DNA of 32,318 bases from Lederbergia sp. NSJ-179 (GCF_022867885.1 NZ_JALIFP010000044.1:1-32318), one strand, 5' to 3'. Numbered from the stretch's first letter, positions 23,274-32,037 are shown. Notes: generated by a model from the sequence alone, not told the origin. Numbers and translations are program-made.

Positions 23274-23341
23274 TTTTATCACCTTTCTGTCTGATAAGGT
23301 TCTTGACCTTTTACACGACTAACACGATAGGAGAGTGCATT

Positions 23342-23440
23342 TTGAAAGGAAAAAATACAAAAAAGACCAAAAAACTCTATGAGTTATTTGGTCAAGGTAA
23401 AAATATAATGAAACAAGTTATAAATATGGAATTCTATTAG
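23342..23440 (+). CDS. Possible small basic peptide
   Basis: AGGAGAG precedes TTG 23342, which opens a 32-codon frame (MKGKNTKKTKKLYELFGQGK, NIMKQVINMEFY). Lysine-rich N-terminus, no recognisable family. It may be the start of a gene lost by deletion. 23441-23541 holds no other feature. Confidence 0.25.
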   Translation: MKGKNTKKTKKLYELFGQGKNIMKQVINMEFY

Positions 23441-23541
23441 AAAAATATCTGATAAAAATGACCTAGATCTTCAATTTAATATTAACAAAATTTCTTTATT
23501 ATTGTTAATGGGAGTATTCATTTAGCACTCTCTAAACATAT

Positions 23542-24981
23542 TTAACTTTCATTAACCGCTACCTTATTTTCCTCTATGTCTTCTTTATTTGTTTTCGACG
23601 ATTTAATAAAGAATGACATTACTAATGCAGAGAGTGCTAAAATTCCGGCGACCGTAAAAGCAACCGAGACACCATGAATCATTGGGTATGATAGTTTTTG
23701 TTGGACAGCGGACGCTGTACTGTTCGTCATAATTGTAATTAGCAGGGCCGTTCCAATGGAAGAACCTACTTGCATTAACGTGTTATTCATGGCAGTGCCA
23801 TGCGAAATCAAATGGTTTGGCAGTTGGTTTAATCCTGCTGTCATAACGGGCATCATCACCAGAGATATCCCAAACATCCTTATCGTATAGATGACCATCA
23901 TATACATGTACGGTGTTGAATCTGTTATATTACTAAACAGGAACGTCATAATCGTGATAATGACCAAACCGATAATGGTCAGCGGTCGTGCACCAATCTT
24001 ATCAAAAATCTTACCGGTAATCGGTGACATAATCCCCATAACAATTGCACCAGGTAACAGCAGCAATCCGGACTCGATCGGTGTATAGCCACGTGCTGTT
24101 TGGACATAAAGCGGCAGGAGAAGTTCAACTCCTATCATAGATACCATGACTATCATGCCGATTAAAACAGTCAGTGAGTAAATCTTATTCTTCAGCACCC
24201 TAAACTCAAGCATTGGTTTTTCAGTTGTCAATTGTCGCCAAATAAACATACTCAAAGCAGTAATACCGACAATTAACGTAATAATCACTTCAAAACTGTT
24301 CCAGCCATTACTTCCAGCGTTGCTGAAACCATATAACAATCCTCCAAATCCTAGAGATGACAAAATAATGGACACGATATCGATTTTGGGATGTGTCAAT
24401 TTGGTAACATTTTTAAGCGTAAAAAACGAAATTACTATGACAAGTATGACGATGGGCAAATTCATATAAAATAGTATCCGCCACGAAAAAGTATCAACAA
24501 TCCAACCGGAAAGCGTCGGCCCTATTGCTGGAGAGAAAGCAAGCACCAATCCTACCATCCCCATTGCTGTACCGCGTTGATTTACAGGGAAAATCAGCAA
24601 TAGGATAGTTTGTATCAAGGGAAGCATAATTCCCTCGCCCGCTGCCTGTACGATGCGTGCTGTTAATAAAACTGGAAAGTTGGGTGCAATTGCAGCCAGT
24701 AAATTTCCCATACCGAATAAGCACATAGATGTAATAAATAACTTTCTTGTCGAGAACCTTTCCATTAAAAAAGCAGATATAGGAATCAACATACCGATTA
24801 CTAGCATAAAACCAGTCGTTAACCATTGCGCAGTATTTGCAGAGATGGACAGGTCTTTCATAATTTGTGGTAAAGCGGTATTCAGCAGTGTCGCACTCAA
24901 AGTGACAATAAAAGCGCCCGCAAGAATGGTTGCAACAAGGATTAACCGACTAAAATTTGTTTGAGATTTTTTATTTTCCAT
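23542..24981 (-). CDS. DHA2 (LmrB-like) MFS drug efflux pump
   Basis: A 479-residue, 14-TM proton-drug antiporter. RFSTRKLFITSMCLFGMG, LVLAFSPAIGPTLSGWIVDT (motif C), a long central loop after KLTHPKIDIVS, and AMNNTLMQVGSSIGTALL near the end are typical of LmrB/EmrB/QacA-type pumps (lincosamides, dyes, biocides). Full length, with ATG 24981. It is clearly paralogous to the broken pump at 1217-2638. It is divergent from a TetR gene and separated from it by two similar operators, so substrate-induced expression is likely (inference). Confidence 0.92.
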   Translation of the reverse strand: MENKKSQTNFSRLILVATILAGAFIVTLSATLLNTALPQIMKDLSISANTAQWLTTGFMLVIGMLIPISAFLMERFSTRKLFITSMCLFGMGNLLAAIAPNFPVLLTARIVQAAGEGIMLPLIQTILLLIFPVNQRGTAMGMVGLVLAFSPAIGPTLSGWIVDTFSWRILFYMNLPIVILVIVISFFTLKNVTKLTHPKIDIVSIILSSLGFGGLLYGFSNAGSNGWNSFEVIITLIVGITALSMFIWRQLTTEKPMLEFRVLKNKIYSLTVLIGMIVMVSMIGVELLLPLYVQTARGYTPIESGLLLLPGAIVMGIMSPITGKIFDKIGARPLTIIGLVIITIMTFLFSNITDSTPYMYMMVIYTIRMFGISLVMMPVMTAGLNQLPNHLISHGTAMNNTLMQVGSSIGTALLITIMTNSTASAVQQKLSYPMIHGVSVAFTVAGILALSALVMSFFIKSSKTNKEDIEENKVAVNES

Positions 24982-25066
24982 ATTTATTTTCCACTCCTTT
25001 TTTCTAAATCAAAGTTTTTCAGACATGAAATCGTCCTTCTTGTAATAATTCTTCTTTCTTTATAAA

Positions 25067-25079
25067 CTAACACTGTTAG
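25067..25079. promoter_or_regulatory. Operator 1 between pump and TetR gene
   Basis: CTAACACTGTTAG is a perfect 13-bp dyad (central base excepted), 86 bp before the pump start. It would sit in the pump promoter region. Confidence 0.65.
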
Positions 25080-25134
25080 GTTAAGCCTCTAAGTTAATAA
25101 AATATCACAAAAATACAATAATGTAAACTATAAA

Positions 25135-25165
25135 CTTACACTGTTAGGTAATGATTTGTTATAAT
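25135..25165 (+). promoter_or_regulatory. TetR gene promoter with operator 2
   Basis: -35 TTACAC (25136-25141), 18-bp spacer, -10 TATAAT (25160-25165). CTTACACTGTTAG (25135-25147), a one-mismatch version of operator 1 in direct orientation 68 bp away, overlaps the -35. The shared block (ACACTGTTAGG) argues that one repressor controls both genes. Confidence 0.7.
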
Positions 25166-25191
25166 AGAGAAAGAAAGGTCTGGTGGTTATT

Positions 25192-25854
25192 ATGTCTCAC
25201 AGAAAAGGTACATTAACAGAGGAAAAAATTATTGAAGCAACATGGAAAGTGTTAGGAGAAGTCGGTATTGAAAAATTTGGTATGCGAAAACTTGCAGATG
25301 AGCTTCATATCAAAGCTGCTTCTCTTTATTGGCACTTTCAAAGTAAGCAAAGTATTTTTCAAACACTCACTAATGAAGTTGCAAAAGATACATTATTAAA
25401 TTTGGAAAGAAAAGAAAAGTGGGACGATCAATTATTAGAAATCGGAAAAGCATTTCGCAATAGTTTGCAAAAATATCCTTGTTCTGCAAAAGTCATTATG
25501 AAATCACTTCCAAACGAATTACAATATTTAAAACTATTAAATATAATTTTAGAAACAATTGATTTTATGCCAATAACTGATGAACAAAAACTTGCAAATG
25601 TGATGTGTTTATTGAACTATATTATTTCATACGAAGATGATGCCTATGAGCAAAAACAAAATGAAGAAACCTTAAAAGAAGGCGAATATGTCTATGATTT
25701 ATTTGATAAAGCTGTACAACAATTACCCGATGAAGATAGTTATTTCATCAAAAAAATTTACAAAGCATCTAGACAAAAAATGCAATCGGATAAGATATTT
25801 GAATATGGCCTAACAATTATCATTGATGGAATGAAAGCCCGTTTAACAGTATAA
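25192..25854 (+). CDS. TetR-family repressor of the LmrB-like pump
   Basis: A 220-residue regulator: TEEKIIEATWKVLGEVGIEK, GMRKLADELHIKAASLYWHF (HTH with LYWHF as in tetracycline repressors), then a helical effector domain. ATG 25192 is preceded by GGTGGTT; an in-frame GTG at 25183 lies on that RBS. Divergent from the pump, with two matching dyads between them. Inducer unknown. Confidence 0.9.
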   Translation: MSHRKGTLTEEKIIEATWKVLGEVGIEKFGMRKLADELHIKAASLYWHFQSKQSIFQTLTNEVAKDTLLNLERKEKWDDQLLEIGKAFRNSLQKYPCSAKVIMKSLPNELQYLKLLNIILETIDFMPITDEQKLANVMCLLNYIISYEDDAYEQKQNEETLKEGEYVYDLFDKAVQQLPDEDSYFIKKIYKASRQKMQSDKIFEYGLTIIIDGMKARLTV

Positions 25855-26194
25855 GTCTTGTGGAAAATTCATATAGTTTAAGGATGATATACGCCGATGG
25901 ACATAGAGAACAATTTAAAATTTTAAGTTAGCAAGACATCAGTTATAAGAAAATAGCAGATTCTAGCGATTATCTCATGATATGATTGGAGATAACTTGT
26001 AGAGGTAAAAACTAAAATTCTATACTTATTATATAATTGCGATTGGTTTTCCATCGACGATGAATCATATAGTTTAAATAAACTAAATCATCCATATCAA
26101 GCGCTATAGAGACAAGGGTTTTTAAAGTTAATCAATATTTGAGTATTTTCCCATTTTTTCTGGAAATTAGCAGGAATTTTTCTCCAAAAAAAGA
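25855..26194. other. Intergenic stretch, no gene seen
   Basis: AT-rich and without a convincing coding frame. The 13-mer TCATATAGTTTAA occurs at 25869-25881 and again at 26065-26077; its meaning is unknown. The right part (about 26160 on) is probably the left end of the insertion sequence that follows. Confidence 0.35.
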
Positions 26195-26260
26195 ACCTCC
26201 TAAGTAATAAAATAAGGAACAATAACTTAGGAGGTGAGAACCACTGTGAACAGACAGTGG
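26195..26260 (+). promoter_or_regulatory. Hairpins sequestering the transposase RBS and start
   Basis: ACCTCCTAAGT (26195-26205) pairs with ACTTAGGAGGT (26225-26235), which contains the Shine-Dalgarno AGGAGG. A second hairpin, CCACTGT (26241-26247) with ACAGTGG (26254-26260), contains the GTG start. Transcripts entering from outside would hide both signals, a known way for insertion sequences to limit transposase translation. Confidence 0.6.
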
Positions 26261-26863
26261 CTCAGACAACTGATCAGTTGTACTTCTAAGATATACGGTT
26301 TGAAGCAATTGGTCAAGTTGTATGAGGATTCGAGAATACGTCCGCAAATTGAATCTGCAACCATTGGAGCATGCATGCTTTTTGGCTATCTGTTTCGCAT
26401 GCCAAGCTTGGAAAGGCTTGAACACTGGATTCGAAACGGGACATTTAAAAAGGCTGTTAAAAGGAAAACGTCTGCCAAGCGTCGATACCATTCGTGAATC
26501 CCTCAAAGGGGCCGACCTGGACCAACTTGAATGGATGAACGAGCAGGTTGTACAGAAGGCGCGGAGAAATAAAGTGTTTCGCGGAGGCACGATAGATGGC
26601 TGGGTTGTTTCAGCCATTGACGGGGTGGAACTGTTTGAAAGTGTTAAAAAAGGCGGCAAGGACGCTCTTACCCGCGTGATAGACGGTGTCATCCATTACT
26701 ATTATCGTTTTGTGGGCTGTATGACCATCGGGAAAGAGCCTCGGATTGTATGGGGAATGGAGCCATTGAGAGCCAAAAAAGGCGACAGCTCCCAAAAGGA
26801 TGAAGGAGAAATCACGGCTGCCAAACGGCTGGTTGAACAATTATATAGACGCTGGCTGAAGCA
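26246..26863 (+). pseudogene. IS4-like DDE transposase, frameshifted and 3'-truncated
   Basis: Begins at GTG 26246 (MNRQWLRQLISCTSKIYGLK), reads to about 26470 and changes frame near AAAAGGAAAACG, then gives KGKRLPSVDTIRESLKGADL, KVFRGGTIDGWVVSAIDGVE, THYYH-like VIHYYYRFVGCMTIG, and DSSQKDEGEITAAKRLVEQL before ending at about 26863. The first catalytic Asp (AIDGVELF) is present; the later D and E are lost. The frame change is +1, so it does not fit a normal -1 programmed shift and is taken as a mutation. The break point joins directly to the 5'-truncated gene at 26864. Confidence 0.75.
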
Positions 26864-27691
26864 ATGGAAATTAAACTAGATAAGACTGAAAACTTATCGA
26901 ATGGTGATAAAATTGAAATCATTGCAAACGTTGATGGGGAAAAAACTAAAAAAATTAAATCGGGTAAAATAACAATCGAAGTAAAAAATTTAGATGAACC
27001 AAAATGGTTAACTAATGAAGAAGTTGAAAAAAAATTAGTTGTGAACTTCAATGGGGTAAGTGGAAGAGGAGAAGTTCAAATAGATAATGTTTTAGATAGT
27101 CCGTTGGATCAAGTCAAATTTACTGTTGAAAATGATGGTGAATTGAAAAACGGTGATAAAGTAAAAGTAACTTTATCTAAAGATGAAGAAGAACAATTAT
27201 TACAAGAAGGTTATTTGCTAGAAAAAGATTTTGCTCCAACTTTTGAAGTAAAGGGATTAAGTATTGTTGCTGAAAAAGCAACCGATATTTCTAATCTGGA
27301 TGATATTAAAAGAATGATAGATGAAGAAGTTAAAAGAGAATATAAAGACTTAAGCCCTGATAAAGGTTGGGGGTATAAATATGAAATAAAAGAAGAAAAA
27401 TTTATGTATCGTCAATTTGAAAATGAAAGTGAAAAATCGGATTCTTTGGGTGCAAGTAACAATGGAAATCTCATCAAGATTTTCTCTGTAAAGCAATTTT
27501 CTGGAGGTTCTGAAACAAAATTAAAGGATAGCTTTACAGCAATCATAGGGTATTCTGACATAATTTTGGATGAAGATAATAAAGTAAATTTAGCTGAAAT
27601 GAAGGAAATTAAAGATACAAAAGATGATACGTATTCGTTAGAATCAGTTATTAAGATGTATGAAGCTTATGGCTATACAGAAGTTAAATAG
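26864..27691 (+). pseudogene. 5'-truncated surface/secreted protein gene
   Basis: About 275 codons in frame from the transposase junction to the stop at 27691. The first ~120 residues hold beta-rich repeats: LSNGDKIEIIANVDGEK, KLVVNFNGVSGRGEVQID, LKNGDKVKVTLSKDEEEQLL, YLLEKDFAPTFEVKGL. These resemble the repeated extracellular domains of Firmicute membrane-anchored zinc-ribbon/YvbJ-type proteins. The rest is an acidic, lysine-rich C-terminal domain of unknown fold. No RBS or signal peptide is present because the 5' part has been replaced by the transposase fragment, so the apparent ATG at 26864 is accidental. Confidence 0.6.
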
Positions 27692-27715
27692 ACATTCAGA
27701 TAAGGAGGATAATAG

Positions 27716-27949
27716 ATGAGTAAAGAAGTGACTAATGAGCAGATTTTGCAAGCTATTACTGAATTATCAAAAGAAGTAATAGATGTAAAACAAGAAGTAA
27801 TAGATGTAAAACAAGAAGTAAGAGATGTAAAACAAGAGGTAAAGAAAAATGCTGATAAAATCGACAAGTTGGATGCTAAAGTAACTGTATTATCAGAGGG
27901 ATTACTAGACACTCAAGCAGAAGTGAAAATTCTTAAAAATGCAAAATGA
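27716..27949 (+). CDS. Small coiled-coil protein with heptad repeats
   Basis: A 77-residue protein (MSKEVTNEQILQAITELSKE) that is almost entirely coiled coil. The heptad E-V-I/R-D-V-K-Q is repeated three times, followed by EVKKNADKIDKLDAKVTVLS. AAGGAGG precedes ATG 27716. It follows the truncated surface-protein gene by 24 bp and could have been its operon partner. Similar short coiled-coil proteins occur in phages and plasmids. Function unknown. Confidence 0.65.
   Translation: MSKEVTNEQILQAITELSKEVIDVKQEVIDVKQEVRDVKQEVKKNADKIDKLDAKVTVLSEGLLDTQAEVKILKNAK
27773..27835 (+). repeat. Three 21-bp tandem repeats
   Basis: Units 27773-27793, 27794-27814 and 27815-27835. The first two are identical (GAAGTAATAGATGTAAAACA followed by A) and the third differs by one base. 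Each encodes one heptad, so copy-number change by slippage would lengthen or shorten the coiled coil without breaking the frame. Confidence 0.9.
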
Positions 27950-28046
27950 TAATTGTAATGAAAAGCAATGTTAATAATTAAATATTTTACTCAACTTTCG
28001 CAGTGACAAAACATTGATTAACCCTTGATATAACTCCAGATTAAGC

Positions 28047-28362
28047 CCCACGCTATGCGTGGGAGAACAGAAACGGAAGTACCTTTACGTATGATAAAAA
28101 AGTCCTCCTCTGCTATAATGACAAAGGTTTCGCAAGCCAATGTCGGGCAGAGGAGGACATCCATATTGGATAAATCAAGTTTATCACATACAAAGCAGTG
28201 GCTGTTCTGACTTGACAAGGGATTTTAAACGGTTACCCAGACAACAGTTTCCAGCCGCAAAAAGCAGCAACTCGTGCGGAGGCAGCAGTGATTCTCTCAC
28301 GCTTGCTGCATTAAGCTTCATCTAATACTGAAGGCCGGGGATTCTTTAAGATCCTCGGCCTT
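28047..28362 (+). mobile_element. IS200-type relic (ends without a working tnpA)
   Basis: The left-end hairpin CCCACGC-TAT-GCGTGGG (28047-28063) is followed by a long stem, GTCCTCCTCTGC (28102-28113) with GCAGAGGAGGAC (28147-28158), which hides the RBS GAGGAGG of a TTG start at 28166. The frame reads MDKSSLSHTKQWLF and stops at 28210, the N-terminus of IS200 TnpA (SSLSHTKW...). The rest of tnpA is gone. At the other end AAGGCCGGGGAT (28331-28342) pairs with ATCCTCGGCCTT (28351-28362), a typical right-end hairpin that may also terminate transcription. The 28211-28330 middle is not recognisable. The hairpin-plus-RBS arrangement is the known translational control of IS200. Confidence 0.7.
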
Positions 28363-28393
28363 TGTATATAGTCTACCGCGAATACAGTCAGAT

Positions 28394-29920
28394 TTAGCAG
28401 CGGGTGTGAAGAGCGCCAGCGATGTAATTGTAGCGCTTCTCCAATGTTTCCAACGCGCCAGGATCACTGGAACGTAACGCTTCGTGGACTTCTTCAGCAG
28501 GAGGCACTGTTCCGGCAGTGAAAACACGGGCAATAATTTCATGGAATGTTGTGCTTGATATCACGCTCGCTATGCCTCCAACGACGGCCACAAAGCCTGT
28601 AAACACTAATACTACGACTTGCTCGACCGGCAAGCTTGAAGTTGTGTCCCATAACAGGGTGGCGGTTTTTATAGCAACGCCTGTAATAGTGGGAAACATA
28701 AACGTATAGGCAATCCAGCCAACCGTGTCCACGGCCCACGTCGTACGTATCAACCACTGTGAGCGCTTCAGCAAGCTTACCCCACATATCACATTAAGGC
28801 TGAATGCTGCCGTCAATATCAGCAAGCAGGGCAGCATCCACCATGGTGAAGCACCGAAGACCATTATCCATGCGATAATAGCCGCTGCGCTTCCCGTCGC
28901 AAATAAGATGGCAAAGATCAATTGGAACGCTAATTTTACGGTTGTTGTTGTTCGGTTATGATTCTCCGGTTGAGCCCATTCCGGCTCTGCAGGCCCAAGA
29001 GCAGGTCCATCTCCGCCCGCAGCAGGGCGTCGCAAATATTCAATTTCTGAGGCAAAGGTCTGGCCGACAATTTTACGCTCCAGCAGGATATATCTTGGGT
29101 CATCCGGTTGATCAGGGTCAAACCATATTTCGAATTCATTGCCAATGACCGGCGCCCATTTCGGATAGTCTACGTAATGAAACTTAATCGTACGCGTCTC
29201 ATCTGCTGCCTCGTATTCAACGCATAGATTAAAGATCGGCTGCTGATCTAGCCAACTTTTCGCAAACTTTACTTTCGTCACTTTGCCGACGACGTGTTTT
29301 CCGTGGGCCAGCACATCACTTGCAATTTGTTCCTGTTTCATTTCGTCGCGCCAACCTGCAATTGTCTTCTTAGTCATACGAACTGCTGCCGATGCGAGCA
29401 AGCCGACCAATCCAGCCAAACCCGCGCCAAATGGCATTAACAGGCTGCTTTCATACGCAAGACCGGAGCTTATAGCAGCCTGTACAAACGCCACTGCCGT
29501 GCCTAACACGATGCCAAGCGAAGCTCCGCCGCATGCTATGGCTGAAGTGAGATGTGCGAGGGATTCCGATGGCTTGGAGTGTCGTCCTGATACCGTATTT
29601 ATCCCGGCACGTCCATAGCCTAAAGTCCGGATCAATGGAGTTTTTACGGAATCACCAGATATCCTCAACAAGAATAACGCAACTGCAATAAACAGAAGCA
29701 AAGCCCAGCCTGCTGTAGGAACTATTTCCATAATCCATGAAGGCAGCAGCGCCAGAACCCACGCGGCACAGAACCATGTGAAGACTCCGATGACTGCGAC
29801 CCATCGAACCAGTAAGGCGCCAATTCTAGAAATTAAGACAGAGCGATACTTACGCCGGATTTGTGGAGCCCAGGGAAGGGGATACGATTTTCCTGTTGCT
29901 TGTGATAACGAGAAGGCCAT
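28394..29920 (-). CDS. GC-rich multi-pass membrane protein with a DUF3592-like soluble domain
   Basis: A 508-residue protein. ATG 29920 has AGGAGGTG upstream and is preferred over an in-frame ATG at 30034. Hydrophobic segments near residues 30-50, 55-75, 120-145 and 155-175 are followed by a soluble part (~residues 190-330: VGKVTKVKFAKSWLDQQPIF, then WFDPDQPDDPRYILLER, DUF3592-like), then four more TM helices (~345-470) and a short acidic C-terminus. GC is clearly higher than in the neighbours and alanine and tryptophan are frequent, which suggests recent transfer from a different genome. Function not known; the DUF3592 likeness is tentative. Confidence 0.65.
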   Translation of the reverse strand: MAFSLSQATGKSYPLPWAPQIRRKYRSVLISRIGALLVRWVAVIGVFTWFCAAWVLALLPSWIMEIVPTAGWALLLFIAVALFLLRISGDSVKTPLIRTLGYGRAGINTVSGRHSKPSESLAHLTSAIACGGASLGIVLGTAVAFVQAAISSGLAYESSLLMPFGAGLAGLVGLLASAAVRMTKKTIAGWRDEMKQEQIASDVLAHGKHVVGKVTKVKFAKSWLDQQPIFNLCVEYEAADETRTIKFHYVDYPKWAPVIGNEFEIWFDPDQPDDPRYILLERKIVGQTFASEIEYLRRPAAGGDGPALGPAEPEWAQPENHNRTTTTVKLAFQLIFAILFATGSAAAIIAWIMVFGASPWWMLPCLLILTAAFSLNVICGVSLLKRSQWLIRTTWAVDTVGWIAYTFMFPTITGVAIKTATLLWDTTSSLPVEQVVVLVFTGFVAVVGGIASVISSTTFHEIIARVFTAGTVPPAEEVHEALRSSDPGALETLEKRYNYIAGALHTRC

Positions 29921-30030
29921 ACCGACACCTCCTATTTTTGCATTCTGGGTAGTGTAGGTTTGTTTAGTATAGGCTAATGTTTTTGTCAACAGCAATAGTT
30001 CATTGGTCCATTTTTCATGATGAAAAAGAT

Positions 30031-30840
30031 TCATCTGAACTCATCTTCTAATTCTTCAGAAGGCTCAATATTTAAACGACTGAGTACATCTGAAATTCTA
30101 GTTTCCAATAAGAGTTTTTTATCTCTTTTTATATTTTTCTATTGACTTTTTTTGGGTTGTTCAAGCTTAAATTGTTGATAGGTTCCTTCGAATACATTTA
30201 TCTTTTTATTTTTAATTTCCATGATGCGATCAGCGATCTTTTCAATAAAATATCGATCGTGAGATACTACAAGAATAGTTCCCTTATAGCTATTTAAAAG
30301 CTCCTCTAATGCTTGCACAGACTCAATATCAAGATGATTCGTTGGTTCATCTAAAATCAAAAAATTTACGTTACTCACAAATAGTTTTGCCAAAGCTACT
30401 TTCACACGTTCACCGCCACTTAGTACCTTCACTTGTTTATATCCTAGATTCCCGGATTGTATAACGAGAACCATCAAAACCCTTGAAAATAAAGGACTTT
30501 ACCTCGTTATAATATTAATAATATATAACATGGTATTATGAAGGGAAATCATTATAAACGCTGTGAATAAAGGCTTTCACCAAAAATCCTCGTTATAAAT
30601 TCCGGGAACGCAGGTTATATACATCATCCCGAAAAAATTGTAAGCGAGCTAGGATGATTCTAATCAATGTTTCGGATTGATTAGATGTAGAAGATACATT
30701 TTCTAAAATCGTTTGGTTTTCATTCAATACGTCTAGATTTTGACTAAAATAACCTATTTTAACCGCTGGTGAAATCGTAATACCATTAGCTTTGTTTTTC
30801 CACTACCAATGTCGCCGATAAAGACAATTGAAGGCAACAC
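30031..30840 (-). pseudogene. ABC-F ATPase (ribosome-protection type), second domain, disrupted
   Basis: Minus-strand coding pieces: FIGDIGSGKT (Walker A, followed by a deletion/frame change), NGITISPAVKIGYFSQNLDV and LIRIILARLQFFRDD, then the 172-bp MITE, then YKQVKVLSGGERVKVALAKL, FLILDEPTNHLD, VVSHDRYFIEKIADRI and YQQFKLEQPKKSQ, an in-frame TAG at 30139-30141, and DKKLLLETRISDVLSRLNIE to TGA 30031. This is the second ATPase domain of an ABC-F protein, a family that frees ribosomes of antibiotics (Vga/Msr/Lsa type) or acts in translation. The first domain is absent. Removing the MITE and one ATATAA copy restores DDVYKQVKVLSGGER. Confidence 0.85.
30437..30620. mobile_element. MITE copy B (172 bp), inside the ABC-F gene
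   Basis: The element spans 30443-30614, inverted relative to copy A and identical to it except for one base near an end. It is flanked by TTATAT at 30437-30442 and 30615-30620 (ATATAA on the coding strand), a 6-bp target duplication. Its right end supplies an in-frame start (TTGATGGTTCTC...) that is fused to the remaining ABC-F sequence, giving a 112-codon chimeric frame. Confidence 0.93.
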
Positions 30841-30893
30841 AAATAAAATAGAGTTCATCTAACTAATTGCAACCATTTTGCAACCAATCCATA

Positions 30894-31296
30894 TTATTCC
30901 TTATTTGTTTTTCCTTCAATGGCGTCGCTCCATTTTTTATCTACATATGCTTTAAATTCTTTTTTCAAATTTATTTTCTCTAAAAATTGGTCTTCAAGCG
31001 AAGGAGAAACTTTTTTAAAATCTCTCCATTCATCTTCACGTTCAACTTGCTCTAGGAAATTCAAAAAATTTCTTTTGAAAAAAAAGTTACGTGTAGGATA
31101 ATGTTCTCTACGACCAAACGTGGGGAGTTCAATATTTCCTTCATTTTGAAGTTGTTGTAGCACTTCAAAGTACGCAGCAGCCAATGCTTCATACACATTG
31201 TTTGCGTCTGCAAACATTAATTTCTAAATCTTTGGCCCCTAATTTTTCTTTATCAAAGAATCTTTCTAATTTAATACTTACTTGATTACTTCTCAT
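30894..31296 (-). pseudogene. Hypothetical protein, frameshifted
   Basis: ATG 31296 overlaps the end of the upstream gene and opens MRSNQVSIKLERFFDKEKLG-AKDLEI. Near 31217 the frame changes. The rest reads FADANNVYEALAAAYFEVLQ, LPTFGRREHYPTRNFFFKRN, and a charged C-terminus ending IEGKTNKE at 30894. One extra A in ATTAATG explains the break. Mostly helical, charged, no membrane segments. I do not recognise the family. Confidence 0.5.
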
Positions 31297-31525
31297 GTTT
31301 GTTCACGCTCGCTTTCTGTACGTGATAATTTAAGCCTACTTCTTTCCGTAATTCACTTCCGTTTTTCCTTGTATAAGGCATTCGGTCAGCGTCCTCTTCG
31401 GAAAGAGCTCCAAGATTTTGGATCACGATGCTTTGGTTTGCCATCTTTATCACGATAGGAAGTAACGATTTTATAATAATTATAGGTTTTTCGGCTTCTG
31501 CGTACTGTATTTTTTTCAGGAACAT
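31286..31525 (-). CDS. Hypothetical 79-residue protein
   Basis: AGGAGGG precedes ATG 31525, which gives MFLKKIQYAEAEKPIIIIKS, then SIVIQNLGALSEEDADRMPY, and ends VNKHEK. It overlaps the next gene by 11 bp, so both are one operon. A TATAAT-like -10 lies at 31567-31562 on the minus strand; the -35 is poor (TTAATA). No family recognised. Confidence 0.5.
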   Translation of the reverse strand: MFLKKIQYAEAEKPIIIIKSLLPIVIKMANQSIVIQNLGALSEEDADRMPYTRKNGSELRKEVGLNYHVQKASVNKHEK

Positions 31526-31567
31526 GGTAGCCCTCCTGTGGATAAAATTGGGACTACAATAATTATA

Positions 31568-32037
31568 CAATAAAATCCATTAATATTAATGTATTTACAC
31601 ATATTTTCCATAACTACTTTTGTCACTACTAAAATTCAACTAATGCTTCAAACCCTTGGTAATAAAGGAACTGGAAATTTATGTCGCCAAACTCGGGATA
31701 TAAAGAAGAGCTTTTGGTTGAACGACCTATCTAAGTTTGTCAAATGCATTGAAACAATTCACGTGTGAAAAAGTCCTAGGGCTTGCTAGAATGCTCAATA
31801 TTTGAACCAAAAAATGGTTTTTGCTTTGTCAGAACGAGGGGCTTCGCATCAAACTGTTTTTATGCTCAAACTTCCTCGTTGTTGGATGTCAAAAATATTT
31901 GTTTTATAATTATATGAAGATCTGGAAATCTTTTTTTAAATGCTATCACTTAAATTTGAGAAAACTTCCTCTTTATAGTTTGAAAACCCATAATACCTGG
32001 GAAAATTATGAAATTAGCTTAGCAAGGAAAAAATACA
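31568..32037. other. Intergenic stretch, no gene seen
   Basis: AT-rich with no convincing frame. A short AACCA-AAAAA-TGGTT hairpin occurs near 31804-31819. The segment around 31620-31860 is less AT-rich and may be an old insertion-sequence end, but nothing decisive is visible. Confidence 0.35.

Noticed and set aside
25869-26077. 13-bp direct repeat TCATATAGTTTAA as an attachment site or element end
   Set aside because: Too short and AT-rich, with no associated recombinase or inverted ends.
26440-26500. Programmed ribosomal frameshift in the transposase
   Set aside because: The needed shift is +1 and no canonical -1 slippery heptamer in the right frame is present; the gene is also 3'-truncated.
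26132-26692. Long minus-strand open frame opposite the transposase
   Set aside because: No family-like text or RBS; it is the antisense of recognised transposase sequence.
29921-30034. Upstream start of the GC-rich membrane protein
   Set aside because: The extension is AT-rich and lacks an RBS; AGGAGGTG precedes ATG 29920.
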